From assembly GCF_018873765.1 (NCBI RefSeq), contig NC_057922.1, forward strand, positions 16,815,563 to 16,879,562: 64,000 nt of DNA, in the 5' to 3' direction. This document shows positions 1 through 12,300 of this stretch, piece by piece. Below the pieces are notes generated by a model. The model did no database searches. It was not told the origin of the DNA and saw only the letters and a program-made list of their open reading frames with translations. Made by a program: the position numbers and the translations under genes. Source of the stretch: Telopea speciosissima (lineage: Eukaryota; Streptophyta; Magnoliopsida; Proteales; Proteaceae). Position 1 is the stretch's first letter, and each line of letters starts with the position of its first letter.

Positions 1-19
1 GAATAAACTTAGGAAAGAA

Positions 20-130
20 GGATCCAGATTCTCTACTGCCTCGGGCAGAGGTAAGGCGGTCATTGCTTGCCTTATCGAGTCTAGGCAGCATAGTCCTCTC
101 GGGCAACTCGACAGTAGAGGATCCAAATTG
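20..130. repeat. MITE of the GGATCC-ended subfamily
   Basis: A short inverted-repeat element. It opens with GGATCCAGATTCTCTACTG and closes with CAGTAGAGGATCC, and its middle holds the GGTCATT-type core seen in the other GC-rich MITEs of this window. Its right end (AGAGGATCCAAATTG) is the reverse complement of the left end of the copy at 18775, so the two lie in opposite orientation. I see no target-site duplication here. The family link is inferred from these ends. Confidence 0.55.
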
Positions 131-827
131 CACCTCCATGCATGAGTATTGGTCAACCTAGGCGTTGGGCTGGCTATAGAAAGAAGATCTCCATATATTC
201 TGGGAAAGGCTGGATGTTGGGTGTGCCCTTTGAGACTCCACTGAGTCCTCTATGAGTATACGATCACAAATAAATCTAGGGATAAGCCTAAAACTTACAT
301 TGATGAAGTTTACTATGAACCTGGTCAGGGAAGATACCCTTAGCGAAGAGTGTTGAAAATGAATCGTAATAGTATGTAGAAAATAATGGAAATAGCAAAT
401 AACAATCACAAAATGAACACAATGATTTACGTAGTTCTGTAAGATTGCCTACGTCCACTGTGAGATGAGATCTGTTTCACATTTTCACTATCAATGGAAA
501 TATGGTTACAACCGCTCGTCCTATCACCTCTCTCAAATTTTGTTACAAAGAAAGAATCCTCGCTACATATTTATAGCAAAATCCTATACAAGAATTTTAC
601 CGAATACCCATATAGTCCAAAAAACCCTACGACCTTTTAACGGCCCTTCAGAATCAATCCATAAATCAAGCAATAGAATACAAGACATCGTACCCCAACA
701 AAGAGGAGAAATGAAAATCACCTTGGAGAGTAGGGGGGAAAAAGTTGGTATTTTGTAGATGTCCGGGTTTCAAGAAGCCATCGGTCGCCGGAATTGGAGA
801 ACAAAAGAGATCATTGGAATTCGTAGG
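131..827. other. Intergenic, possible old LTR debris
   Basis: No coding region is supported. The stretch around 400-480, with a TTTACGTAGTTCTGTAAGATT-like run followed by CCTACGTCCACTGTG, resembles text I associate with plant Copia LTRs. No matching second LTR or internal domain is present, so this is only a suggestion of a degraded fragment. Confidence 0.25.
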
Positions 828-1050
828 CCAATACTGCCACTACCATTGGTTGCCATTGTTTTTTATTTACCACTGCAATTGGATCATTATCACCTACAAT
901 TCTGATACCCTCCAATTCCCCTACAATGCCTCACATGGGAGTTGAAATGACCACTTACCCACTGCCTGGACAATGAATTGGAGGGTGTCAGAATTGTAGG
1001 AGATAAAATTTCCACTGCAATTGGAGGTCAAGTCATAGTGGTTGGAAACT
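828..1050. repeat. Imperfect palindromic MITE-like repeat
   Basis: An arm at 891-919 (CCTACAATTCTGATACCCTC and following) is matched in inverted order at 975-1000 (GAATTGGAGGGTGTCAGAAT and following). The outer sequence is also loosely complementary. This is the structure of a non-autonomous inverted-repeat element. No coding content and no clear target duplication are visible, so the superfamily is not assigned. Confidence 0.5.
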
Positions 1051-1176
1051 ATTTACAAAGAAAGGAACAGAGACATTGAATTGAAGGCGTAGGAGCTGAA
1101 ATATAATCATCATTTAACAGGTAAATTTGGTATTATAATGAATGGGAATATACACTGTTTAGCTTTGTCATAGTAA

Positions 1177-1317
1177 GGTTGTGTTTGGTATGCTTTCTCG
1201 GAATACAGTCTGGGTATATAACGCATTTTGAAATCTGATTTTTTTTTATTCTCTCTCTTTAGAATGTGTTCTAGCTAGACCCAGAATCTATTCAAGGAAT
1301 GCATACCAAACACAATC
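1177..1317. mobile_element. Tourist-like MITE (PIF/Harbinger type)
   Basis: A 141-bp element with terminal inverted repeats GGTTGTGTTTGGTATGC on the left and GCATACCAAACACAATC on the right (one mismatch when inverted). It is flanked by a direct TAA on both sides (1174-1176 and 1318-1320), the 3-bp target duplication typical of PIF/Harbinger MITEs. A degraded right end of similar sequence is seen near 19360-19380. Confidence 0.8.
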
Positions 1318-1447
1318 TAATATTTCTCCTTTTTTTGTGATAGAAAAGGTGGGTATACTTACTATTTTTTTTAACTTCTTTATCTATTATTGAAGTTTTC
1401 TTATTTTATTTTATTTTATTTTATTTTTTTTCTGCTATCATACCTAA

Positions 1448-1603
1448 GGGGGACAGATCTACATGCCATCAACTTGTATTGGTCTCTCCCACACCATACT
1501 AATGGGTGTATGGGAGAGAATGCTTGACAATTCCTATACAAGGACCTACATGATCAAGGAGGAGAGAACGTGTACTACCGATAGTGTGTACATCATTTTC
1601 CCC
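1448..1603. mobile_element. hAT-like MITE with GGGG/CCCC ends
   Basis: A 156-bp non-coding element starting GGGGGACAG and ending TTTTCCCC, flanked by a perfect 8-bp direct repeat ATACCTAA (1440-1447 and 1604-1611). The 8-bp duplication is the hAT signature. It shares its end type with elements at 2909, 37661, 45609, 52350 and 63689. Confidence 0.75.
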
Positions 1604-1611
1604 ATACCTAA

Positions 1612-2908
1612 ATACTTTGTTTTTTGTGTTATTTAGTAAACATATCAAGATTCACTATCAACTAGTCTCCTAGGGTTTCCATTGATAGTAGTAAGGGATC
1701 CAAAACGAAAATTTTGGACTATCAAACTGTTGATCATACAATACAGAATTAAACAACAAAAACAAGATAGGGTTTAGGGTTACCTCAAAACTCATAAGTG
1801 CGGGTTCTCTGAAAGATTGCAACAATTGAACTGACTATTAATCACAGGTAGGAGAGATCGATGTAGCGGATATGTTCTTCCTCAATTAGAGTTTCACAAA
1901 CCCTAGCCCTCAAGCACAAAAAGAATGAGAAGAGAGAAAAACTGAAGGGAGGAGAGACAATGTCTGCCAAAATCGTGGTAGCCTACAAACCCTACAATCG
2001 ATAGTGTAGTGTAGTTGACCTCCCCTTCCGCTAGCTGCATATAAATAGAACTGTCCCTAGAGTCACGTGCTAAGTGTGCTAGCCAGGTAGTGTGATCCTA
2101 TAGGGTGTTCCCACAAATGTTGCACTAAGTGAATCTAACTCATTTTCCATATTCAGTATTTTTTTTAAACTAGCAAATAATACTAATTATCATAAAGTGT
2201 AACATTAATAAAAATAACAAATAAACATCTGAGTAATACGATTTTATTATATTTAAAACCCTCCATTTTAACATTGCAAAATGGATTTACGGGTATGGAA
2301 AAACAATACTGCCAAAAAATGTAATCCATCGCACCAGCAAATATAGAGAGTCTTGACTATAGATTGGATATAAACCATTTATAAAAATTTTTGGAATATA
2401 ATTATTTAATAATTATAATATTGCATTTGTAAAAAAAAAAAATTAAAACCACCACCAAGCTTAGAATTTCATCCAATCATTATCATTTAAGTATAACTAC
2501 AATAATAGGAACCCCTTAGGTGTGAGGAGAAAAATAATTATTAAAGAGACTTGTATAAACAATTGACGACGTTCCATATAAAACTCACATTGATTTTTGC
2601 CAACAATCATACAACATGAATTGCTCACATTTTATTATTATTTTTTTATGAGATGCTCACATTTATATTTTGAAGTCACATTCCAAAAATATATAATGTG
2701 ACTACCCTATAAATAATATGTCCAATCATGTCCCTAGTTTTTGACATTTTAAGGTATAAGTGTATAGCCTTAAGACAACACATCATGACATCAAATACAA
2801 AATAATAATACAAATAATTTTATTTAAGATATTTTAAATTGAATTTGATGAACACACTTATATATCCAACAACCATATATCTTAGTTCTTCTCTTACCCT
2901 AAAAAAAA
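1612..2908. other. Intergenic, AT-rich, possible degraded LTR
   Basis: No gene is supported. The part from 1640 to 2130 (AGGGTTTAGGGTTACCTC, a CT/GA-rich patch and a TATAAATAG box near 2040) has the look of a retroelement LTR remnant read backwards, but no partner LTR or coding domain exists. From 2130 on the sequence is plain AT-rich DNA. Confidence 0.3.
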
Positions 2909-3042
2909 GGGGCTGATGTTCTCGTGCCACAACGCAGCCTGCGTCCAGACACATATTCTTGTCATTCAAGGGGTTAAAATTATCATTTTTTTCATCCCAT
3001 GTGTCTGAGCACAGCCTGCCCCGGCACAGAGAACATTTAACC
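2909..3042. mobile_element. hAT-like MITE with GTTCTCGTGCC ends
   Basis: A 134-bp element beginning GGGGCTGATGTTCTCGTGCC and ending GGCACAGAGAACATTTAACC. The ends are inverted repeats of each other around the motif ATGTTCTC(T)GTGCC. It lies between A-runs that could be its 8-bp target duplication, though such runs are weak evidence alone. The same end motif occurs at 37661 and 52350. Confidence 0.65.
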
Positions 3043-3476
3043 AAAAAAAAAATCTCCTAGTTCTTGATTGTGTTACAGCCAATCCCATTTAAAGATTGGA
3101 ACTTTACCAATCTTGTCCTCATCTGTAGCTAGTCGATACCCATAGCTTTTATCAACCTTTGCTAGGTCGAAGTCACATCCTACAGACCTTAGTGGAGCTA
3201 ACATTTCTTTCTAAAAGTTAATCCGGCCAAACTCTTCTGGATATTTCAGAAAAAAACAAATTTTTTTTGGATAACATAGATCATCTTTCCAATCAAAAGC
3301 CAAGAATTTAATGGCTTTATCAATGAAGACAAAATCATAACAAAAAGTATACATTCCGGATGGATCATGTGCTCAGCCTTGGATACCTACATGTCACATG
3401 AGTTATATTTGATCTTTCAATCGGTTGTCATTTAGGGGTTATGTGACAATGTTCAAAAAGAATGTACTTCTATTGT

Positions 3477-3706
3477 AACCCCAAGGGGTAGCGTAGTTGG
3501 CAAGGGACGAGGCCTAAAGAAGTTGAAGGTCCTAAGTTCGACTCTGCCTCCCCCCTTGAGGCGACCAACCTGAGAGAAAACACACTGGTCAACATGGTGG
3601 CCTTAGTATTTTTCAGTTCATGTGTGTTGCGGGATCGTAAGTGAACCTTGGAGGATTTAGTCGGCCAAAGGCTGGATACTTCCTATTCCACCAAAAAGAA
3701 AGAAAA
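3477..3706 (+). mobile_element. tRNA-derived SINE
   Basis: A 230-bp insertion with a polymerase III promoter of tRNA type: an A-box-like GGTAGCGTAGTTGGCAAGGG near its start and a B-box-like AAGTTCGACTCTG about 50 bases on. It ends in TTCCACCAAAAAG plus an A-rich tail. A perfect 11-bp direct repeat ACTTCTATTGT flanks it (3466-3476 and 3707-3717), as expected from LINE-driven target-primed insertion. It has no coding capacity. Confidence 0.85.
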
Positions 3707-3717
3707 ACTTCTATTGT

Positions 3718-4567
3718 TTTGGTGTTTTTTTAAAAAAACAAACAAATAGAGCTGAACTTGTATGAATTGTCGCCTTTTTTTTTTTTGTTGGAAACGAATC
3801 AGGTGAAAAAACACTTCTTCTGACCATTAAGAAGCAATTTGAAGAAACTTTTAAAAAAAATAGAAACATAAATTTGTAACAAAAAGACCCGATATTACAG
3901 ATTCTCGACCCTTGACTCTCAACCCACCACCTCCATCGCCACTGCCACTTTTGCCACCACCATACGTATTTGATTGATACATTCAACGATCTTCTTAAGT
4001 GGCTACAATAATGTTCTCAAATATATGAGTTATGAAATTATGTGTAAGATGTCATTTTATGTACTTTGGTACAAACAGAAGAAATATTTCCAATAATATG
4101 CATTTTATACATATTTTTTATCTTTTTTAATAGCATTTTTTTTTTCAGTTTTAGCATATAACATTTTTTTTTTACAGAAATATTCCAAATTAATAAGAAA
4201 AAAAAAAACTTCTAACTCAGAAATATTTATTTGGAATAGAAACATGAAAAATTATCCTCTCCAATCTTTACAACCCCTTAAAGTCCACCTATCAAGATTC
4301 CAGAAAGATGAGAATTCGAGCTTCGACAACTATATATGTTTCTCAAATGTGAAAATGATTTGTGATCAATTTGGTGCAACTAGAGAATTATTAAGGCTCG
4401 TTTTGCCAAGTAGATTACTCATTTAATCATCATGGCCATTAGGTAGACGGGACTGTCAAGGAAGGATATATACATGTAAAATTTTCTGGCATATCTCAAG
4501 AAAGGTCCAATAATAAGTATCGAGTTTTTGGTACAGAAAGTTTGTTTGGCACTCTTTAAATTAGTAT
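3718..4567. other. Intergenic, no feature seen
   Basis: AT-rich DNA with several T-runs. No open frame resembles a known protein, and I see no inverted repeats or target duplications. Confidence 0.5.
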
Positions 4568-6975
4568 CTTTTTTTTTTTTTTTGGTAAAAGGAGATCTAT
4601 TGCGAAGAACGAGCAAAAACAGGAGCTTCAAGGAGACAAGCCTCTTGGAGCCAAAGAGTGGAAATCGACCAATCTATCTTGCTTGAAATGGATAGAGCCC
4701 TCCGGGCTAGAGAGTCAGCAATGTTGTTAATCTCTCGAAGAACAAAAGAAAAAGACACTTGAAGGAAAAAAGAACAAAGGTGCCTAATACCATTGACAAA
4801 TTGAAGGGCCTCAGAAGGAGGGGAGCGCCTATTGTTGATGAATGATATGAAGTCCAAGCTGTCCTTCAAGGTAGTCAATGCATTCTCCAATTGATTGAAG
4901 CAAACCCGCCCTGATGGCTAAGCCTTCTCCCACGAGAATTGATGAGATTGTAGCCGGTTCAGATGCGGCAAACATTGGGGAACCCCTGTGATCTCTAATC
5001 ACAAATCCCAGGCCCCCAGATGATTTGTCAATAAGGAAGGCTGCATCACAATTCAGTTTCAATATCGACAGAGAGAGAGAGACTAAAACCTAAACCTAGG
5101 GGTGTCAAACTGTTGATTTGGGCTAAACCAGTCTTCAAGCTGAACTAGGCCAAACCGAAATCGACTCAATAAGAGAAGACTTGGTTTTGATCGGTTTCTG
5201 TTTTAATCGAATTTGGTTTCAGTTTGCTCTTATCGGGCTTGGTTCGATTCGATTTTGTTTTAAGTAAACAATTATGAAAAAACATGTCTTTTTTTCCTGG
5301 TTTTCTGTAAAATTGAGGTTATCAGCTTGAGAAGCAAGTCAGCATCACTCCAACTTAGGGGCTTTACTAGCTTGAGGCAAAGATTTTCAAACAACAGTTT
5401 TTATGGGGCTCTTCGTCTTGTCTCCCTCCCCTCCACACTCCGGAGAGGACCGACCACCATCTCTGCCTTTTACCAACCCCCACAATAAAGGTAGCATCAT
5501 CAAATAACACAGAAGGGCAACCCGCATCCTCGGTACGAGGATCCAAACTCCTATTGCAGATAATCAGTGGCTTACCACTCATTTGAAGTCCCTGATGGTT
5601 AAATAGAGTCGTATGAAACACCCCTGAAAGAGAAGTAGGAATGGTGACACTTCGAGTAGACATAAAGATATCAGCATCATGAACCCAGCAATATATGAAT
5701 GAGAGTTATCAGCCCAAAAGGATCAGGCTTAGCATTAGAAAACAGAACTCTGATGACACAATAGCCACAACAAATAAAACCCTCCTGCATTCAGCTTTGG
5801 TCATAGAGAAACATGACATGAACAAATAAAAGAGTTGCATCAAAGACGAAGACTGTAATGCTCAGTCCGAAGGCCTAATGGCCCTACAACATAGAGATGC
5901 TTAGCGAGATTACAAGAAAGGAAAAGATACCAATCAGATTTACTCCCATTTTAACACAACACATAATTTATCATCTTGCAACTGCCAAGGAAATTTGTAG
6001 GTACAGCTCCCATAACAATTTCTACAAAACCATTATAAATTTCGGATGAATTTTTATAAACCACACCAATTTTCATACTCTAGCATACTCAGGAGCACAA
6101 GAACAATTAAAAAATATTTTAGCAACTCATTTGCTCCCACCTCAAGCGAGAACTTCCCAGATATAGTAAAGGGGCAATCCAACAATCTAGGACATAATTC
6201 TCACTCAAAAGGAATCTTTAAATAGCATGAGAAACATAGGAAGGGAATATAGACATCACCGGTGGAACATTCCAACTGTTATCGATAATAAGATCACTAA
6301 CCTCAGAAAGAGATAGGAATTGATTAACAGAATTAGGGATAGAAAATTTCTGCAAAGAAGGTATCCAAGGATCAGACCAAATTAAAATATTTTCCTATTC
6401 CCAACCTGCCAACAAAACATATATCGAAAACAGGCGAAACCTTAGTAATATTGTTCCAAATAGGAGACCCTATCTTAGCACACAAGGATTAATGCAATAA
6501 CGAAGTATTGGGAAAATATTTAGCTTTCAGTACCTGAGCCCAAAAGCCTAAGGATCAGTCAGCAACCTCCAAGTTAATTTCAATAACAAAGCAACAATAT
6601 TATGCACAAAATGTGATCTAAACCCCAACCCTCCCATATACTTGGGTCTACACAAACTATCCCCAGAACATAAAGTCCATTGACGACCACCAAGAGTCAA
6701 CACTTCTCCATAAAACTGAATTAATAGAGTTAAGTGTCTTACACACTTTTTTTCTGGAAAATGAAAACATGACATTCAATAGGTAGACACAGAACTCAAG
6801 ATAGTTTTGATCAATATAGACCTGCCTGCTTGGGATAACAAAGGAATCTTCCACCATCCTAACTTGACTCTATTGACAACAAAATTCCCAACCCTAGACC
6901 TACTCCTTGGGAAAGAAACAAGAGAATATAAGTATACAACCTCATCACTCAAGGCTTTTTCTGAGTTCAAATTCT
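4568..6975 (-). mobile_element. 5'-truncated L1-type LINE relic
   Basis: Read on the minus strand, this contains the C-terminal half of a plant L1 ORF2. Near 6970-6780 is the post-RT thumb region (KIPLLSQAGRSILIKT). Near 6775-6550 is the conserved PKYMGGLGFRS stretch before the zinc-binding domain. At 5060-4600 is an RNase H-like domain (LNCDAAFLIDKSSGGLGFVI, then INNIADSLARRALS). The T-run at 4568-4583 is its A-tail. Frameshifts and stops are frequent. The part around 5098-5340 starts AGGGGTGTCAAAC and looks like a later hAT-like insertion end. I could not find a target duplication for the right boundary, which is approximate. Confidence 0.8.
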
Positions 6976-6989
6976 GTATAAGATTTGTA

Positions 6990-7930
6990 TGCTTTAGGTG
7001 GACTGTGAATTACCCAGAACACGAGACACTCTTGCACCTGAGAGCATTAAGTCTTCACAAGCTATGGGCAAGTGTGAGTGAATCAAAATTTGCAGCGAGG
7101 CCATTGCTAATGTCGCCGGCCCTCCTGCACCTGAGAATTTGTTGGCCACAGTTTATGGTGCCATTGTTATCTTGCCCAAGGAAGGGACTTCATTTCCATT
7201 CCCTCAACCTCATAGTCAAACTAATATTCTGCTTGGTTGGTAATGCTATCTCTTGAACATCTTATAGAATTTGAAGCATCTAGATTCTTGTTGATTGTAC
7301 AGGAGAATGGTGGAACAGTCATGTGGAAGAGAATGTTAAACAAGCTAACAAGTTGGGTCTGCCACCAAAAATGTCTGACGTTCATACCATTAATGGGAAG
7401 CCAGGACCACTCATCCCATGTTCAGAGAAATGTAAGAATTATCATTTGGTTTTAGTTGGATGTAAATCATTCCACTGCTAAGAAATACCACAAAAATTAG
7501 GTAAAAGTGTAGTTCTGGTTCCATTTTTAACTTGGGTGGAGTTGGACTGTTTGAGAGGTGTAGGAGAAGCAGTGAAGAAAGACATACATAGCTTGAGACT
7601 AGTAACAAGTATGGCTTTGAATAGAGCTGATTGGAGAAAAAGGATCTATGTAGCCAATCCGATTTAGTTGGGATAAGGCTGAGTTGAGGTGAGACTACTG
7701 TTGTATGATTTTATTCACAGATTTCCACCAAGTATATATAAACATTCTCTTTCTCTTCATTGCAGATATCATTTCAATGGAAGTATAGTTGAGTCAGACC
7801 AACCTTTTGAGGAACATCAATGCTGCACTCGACGATGTACTCTTCTTCACCATTGCTGGTCACAACATGGCAGTGGTGGAGATTGATGCAGTCTATACAA
7901 AGCCCTTCACAATATTCTGTCTCTTCATTG
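6990..7930 (+). pseudogene. Laccase pseudogene fragment
   Basis: Three separated pieces match consecutive parts of plant laccase, a secreted multicopper oxidase of lignin metabolism. At about 7150-7230 the frame reads VYGAIVILPKEGTSFPFPQP. At 7304-7432 it reads EWWNSHVEENVKQANKLGLP and then MSDVHTINGKPGPLIPCSEK. At 7790-7910 it reads [20 protein letters not shown] and [12 protein letters not shown]. The gaps between them sit where laccase introns are expected, so this came from genomic DNA rather than from mRNA. The N-terminal cupredoxin part and everything after the second domain are missing, frames are broken, and an RTE LINE tail lies between the second and third pieces. It cannot encode an enzyme. 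Confidence 0.85.
7520..7705 (+). mobile_element. RTE-type LINE 3' tail
   Basis: The frame here resembles the C-terminus of plant RTE LINE proteins (KKDIHSLRLVTSMALNRADW, then RKRIYVANPI) and runs into the usual RTE 3' terminus (GGATCTATGTAGCCAATCCG, then TTTAGTTGGGATAAGGCTGA). Only the last part of the element is present. It sits inside an intron position of the laccase pseudogene, so it postdates or accompanied its decay. Confidence 0.75.
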
Positions 7931-7989
7931 CAGGTCATTCGTTGGAGTTTTCATAGTCATCATCTTGTTTTCAGTCCAATTCATGTATT

Positions 7990-8662
7990 ATTACTGCTTT
8001 GAACTGTAGACCCCCCAAAAAAAATCTTTTGAGTTTGGGATTGTAAATACTTTATAATAGTAACGAGTGAAACTGAGACCACATGATCCATCTCAGTTGC
8101 ACAGGAAATTGAAAATCCTGGTTATAAAGGTTTTGCCACTTCATTCAACACAAGGAATATTGGTGAACAGAGCTTAGTTAAAAACTGCCAATCAGTTGTT
8201 CCTACAAAGATTAAAAAAACATCTCTTATTATTATCTGCACAGAAATTTTTCCCACTCAAGATGTATAATGTATTAATCTTTGATTTCCAACATAAATTC
8301 TTGTACACACTTCTGAACAATCTAATCCTGTTTTTGGACAAGAACCTCAAACCTTGGTACACCACGAGAAATCAGCTCTTGCTTTCCCCACAGCAAGAAG
8401 ACTGCGACAAGGAAGACAAAGAATGGAATTGAAGGCATAGTCCCAAAGAACAGAATGGAACACCAACCAAATGAAGAAAACTGAAGGGGTGGTCCCTCTC
8501 TCTCTAAAAATTTTGACTTTTTGTCAAAGTACATCTCTCACTATCTTATATATGCCAAAAGGAATGACTAACTATACATACTGTTACAAAAAAAAATGCC
8601 CAAAACACCCAGATTGGTAATATTTATGGAACTCTGTACGGTAGATGGCGAATGAAACCAAC
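7990..8662. other. 3' flank and likely 3' UTR of the VPS62-like gene
   Basis: No separate gene is supported. A 70-codon minus-strand frame at 8322-8534 has a hydrophobic segment (IPFFVFLVAVFLLWG) but lies directly downstream of the VPS62-like stop codon, probably in its 3' UTR, and resembles no family I know. Confidence 0.4.
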
Positions 8663-11600
8663 CTACCCTCTTTCATCTCCCACCCAGTTATTCTTCTCCT
8701 TGGGTCCGGTAGGTCCTGCCTCTCCAGAAAGTTCCATTGGGATTTTGTCAAAAATGTTCTCCACAGAAAACCTGATCAGCACTGGGAGAAAACTAATTAT
8801 CTTGTCAAGTTCTGATCGTGAATTATACACAATGGTTGGACCCCATTCTCTCATATACTGTAACCAACATGGCTCTGTAACGATTCCATCGCCAAGGTAC
8901 TCAGCTGCAACAATTTGATACTTGATACTCGAATCCACGTAAAAGCTGCTTCGAGCAGCATCATTCCTCACTCCTATCCTCAGTTTCTCAGAACCTTGAA
9001 TATAGCTCCCAGGGTGTGGGAAGCTTGCATGACCGTGTTTTGACGAATAAACAATTGGCTTGTTCCCTTCAATGAACTCCAAGTTCCATGCATCCACCCA
9101 TTCACCACCGCTGTGCTGTGAGAAGTATATGCTCAAGAGCTCACCAGTGAAGTTGCTCACACGGAGCGTGAAATGCTCCCAATCACCAACATGCTGTCCT
9201 ATCTTGCTGAGTTCAAAATCTAAAACCCCAACCCTGATAGTGGCTGGCCCATTGAAGGGACAAAAGACCCAGATTGCAATATCCGTGAAGGTTCCCCCCA
9301 AGGCCGGTTTCACATGAACATAGAGTTCTGCACTTTCAATGTTGCCACATTTAACACTTTTCCGACGATCATCATTTGGCAAGTCTATCCAATATTCCCC
9401 ATCATTACTGCCACCATTTGGAAGGTTTGAGCCTCTAGCGTCAATTGCCTCACCATCTATCTCGCCTTTTCTGTATAACAAGGCTCCATTTTTGAAAAAC
9501 CATGCCACAGAAGAAGGCAAATATATCTCATCTGGATGGAAGAAAACTGTAGGCCCATAGTGTTTGATAAGAGCATGGACTTGTTCCAGATTTGGCATTG
9601 CATGCAGGCTTGAATCGAGGTTTTTCAAGCATGCAATATTCAGCTCATCTCCAGAGGTCCAGTAGCTACTGCAGAAGAATGTTCCAACAGACAAACCTTT
9701 ACCCAACATTCCTCTATGGCAGGGTCTTGTTTTCCAAACCCGAAATGGGAATTTGGGAGAATTGGAGTTTATTTTAAGAATTAAACTATTGGTCTCACAG
9801 GTCTCTGTGAGATCAGCTCGGACACATCTCACTTCTTCAAGTGAAGGCTTGCCTGGCTGGTTAGTGACCACATGTCCCATAGCTTTATAACCTTCAGGTG
9901 CTTCTGGCAACCAAAAGTAACCACATCCATCATGATTGTCGCCATCCCAGTCATCTGAACTCCAAACTAGTGTATAGTCAACAGGCTTGGTAAGAGCTGG
10001 TGAGTCACTTGTTTGGAAAAAATGCCTATCTTTTGCATCAGAAGGAACCACTTCTCCAGCAGCAAGAACAAACCCTCGTAAAGGCTGATCAATTGGTTGG
10101 CAGTAATAACCAAGGCTGAAAAGGCCATCTGGGATTCCTATGGGTTTATAGAATACAACACCTTTTCTGCTATCATTCAATGAACTGTAGCTCCAAACAC
10201 TCTCAAACTTGGTGATTTGAACAACTTCGATTTCTCCCAGACAAATTCTTCGGCTGGCAAAACCTTGACCTGGAAAAATGAAATACTTCAAAATGGGAAA
10301 AATAGCTCATTTAAAGGAAAAAAAGGACAACTGGAATAAACAAAGGGAGCCCAGCAGTGGAAGTGGCAATGGATTGTGTTGCATTGGGTTTGAATCATAT
10401 TAAGACATGCATACAGGGCAACAACCCTCTATCCTAACACAATCCATTAACAACTCAAAAATCTGAATTCAAACACGGCTTGTTTATCAAATAAGACAAA
10501 AAAATGATCTGTTTCACACTAATAAGTAATAACCTACAAAATCTGCCATTCACAGATTATCAAGTGATAAAAGTAAAAGAAATGGGGGAGAAAAACTAAG
10601 CTAGACAATACCCTCGTATCTTCATACCCTATTTACTGTCAAAAACTAAAATAGTTCAGAAGGATTGAGTAAGTCAACAACTCCAACCCAAAGAAGATCC
10701 ATTTAGTAATTGGCTACAACCCAAAATTGACCTGAATTCAATCATGGCAGCCTGGACCCAAAATTGCCTCTTTTGTCTGCCATAGTTGGACTGTATCAGG
10801 AATTGCCCTTCAACCACTGCATTTTCCAATGAGAAAAAGGGAAGGAAAAAAAACACCATGAACCTAAGGGGAACATCAAGAGATCTGGAATAACAGATGA
10901 TGAAATGAATCAATTAAAAGATCACAAAGTCGCATCCATCATTGCAAGATGGACACAACTTCCCAGGAACTTTTAAAAAAAATTACAAAATTAAAGAGAA
11001 GATTAAAGATAAAATTTAAACACAGAACAGTAAGAATGCACATTGTAATTCGGCTGATAGATTATAGCTAAGAATTACAAATCCTACAAGAGAGACTAAG
11101 TGTGTTCATAGAAGGAAGTCAAGGAACCTTAACATCAGCTTCTAGAATCTATGGATATAACATGAAAAGGAAAATATTTCAATTATTACACCTTCTTTCT
11201 CTCGAGAAACAGTAAAGGAAATTATTAAAACCATACCTAAGGATGCAAAAATTCAACAACAGTAAATAGAATAACACTAATTATTTCAACCATGAAAAAA
11301 ATATGACCCACGATGAAAGATCTGAAATTGGGTATGTGGTTAATACTATGGTGACAAACACCATAGACCCTCAGGGAATCAAGTTGCTCAAGCAACATCC
11401 TAAACTTCATCAGCAACAAGTATATATTTATAATCATTCATAAAAAGAAAAAGAATCCTATATAGAATAACTACTAAACAGAAGCAAAAAAAAGACACAG
11501 CAGACCCCATTCCAGTTAATTCTAAACGGGAAAGATGAAATCAACTCATCAAGCCCACAAAAGGCAAAGTAATAGAAAACCCATATCAACATTTTAGAAT

Positions 11601-11967
11601 ATACAGCAAATACCCAAAAAAAAAAAGAAAAGCAAAAAGAAAACCTTGTCTCCACTATCACATAAAGAAATAAACACAGTAAAAAAGATTGAAAGCCGTC
11701 ATGTATCTCTACAGCCTATATATCTAAAACCCAGAATTACCGGGAAAAAAAAAACTAAGAAATCTCAATTGCATGTTTAAAACTTAAAAGCGATAAAACT
11801 ACCACAAAATAAACACAAACAGAATAAAAGCCCACGATCAAAATTTACAACAATTGCATACCTTCAGGCCATCGAGGAAGCGGCCTCGGCAGAGAAAAAG
11901 GCTCCGGTTCAGGAGGAGACGATAAATTAGAGATTCTGTTCCAATAGAAACACTTGCAGCCAAACAT
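8663..11967 (-). CDS. VPS62/DUF946 domain protein, two exons, complete
   Basis: Exon 1 is 11862-11967 and exon 2 is 8663-10269, joined by a GT-AG intron of 1592 bp with a phase-1 junction (GAA-G|GT). Together they give 1713 bp and 570 aa. The start ATG at 11967 opens MFGCKCFYWNRISNL, followed by a proline-rich linker (SSPPEPEPFSLPRPLPRWPE), which is how plant members of this family begin. The rest is the plant VPS62 domain (Pfam DUF946), ending in the usual EAGPTGPKEKNNWVGDERG tail. Length fits the family (about 550-570 aa). The family is named from yeast Vps62, linked to vacuolar sorting; the molecular role of plant members is not established. No signal peptide or membrane segment is visible. 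The intron holds no obvious transposon. The exon 1 junction was placed from frame and family knowledge and is strong. Confidence 0.93.
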
Positions 11968-12119
11968 CTCTAAACTCTCGGGAGAAAACGTGAAGGATAT
12001 TCCAGGAGTCTCCGAAATATTTGTTTCCCAATTCAGATCCTAAGCATACTTCCCCAACTACATGAGATTGTACGGCGGTTGTTGCAGCTTTGAAAGAGAA
12101 AAGAGGAAACTTAAGGGCC

Positions 12120-12300
12120 CCCCTTCTCTCTCTCTCCCTCTATTTCTCTCTCTCCCTCTCGCACTCCCAACAGAAAAATGAAAGTCTGAGAGACTACCGA
12201 ACCAAAGGGTTTTAGGACCCTTATAAGAGAGAGAGAGAGAGAGAGAGGGTGGTTTTCTACTTACCTTACTTGGGTTTGACTGAAGAGATGAAAGCGAGAG
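12120..12300 (-). promoter_or_regulatory. CT/GA-rich leader of the VPS62-like gene
   Basis: Upstream of the start codon on the minus strand lies a pyrimidine/purine microsatellite region: CTCTCTCTCTCCCTC at 12126-12160 and a GA run at 12226-12249. Such tracts are common in plant 5' UTRs and core promoters. A CCCTTATAAGAG sequence at 12218-12229 could be TATA-like on either strand. No transcription start can be fixed from sequence alone. Confidence 0.4.

Noticed and set aside
8322-8534. A 70-codon minus-strand frame with a hydrophobic segment after the VPS62-like stop.
   Set aside because: No family match, and the position fits the 3' UTR of the gene; not enough for a CDS.
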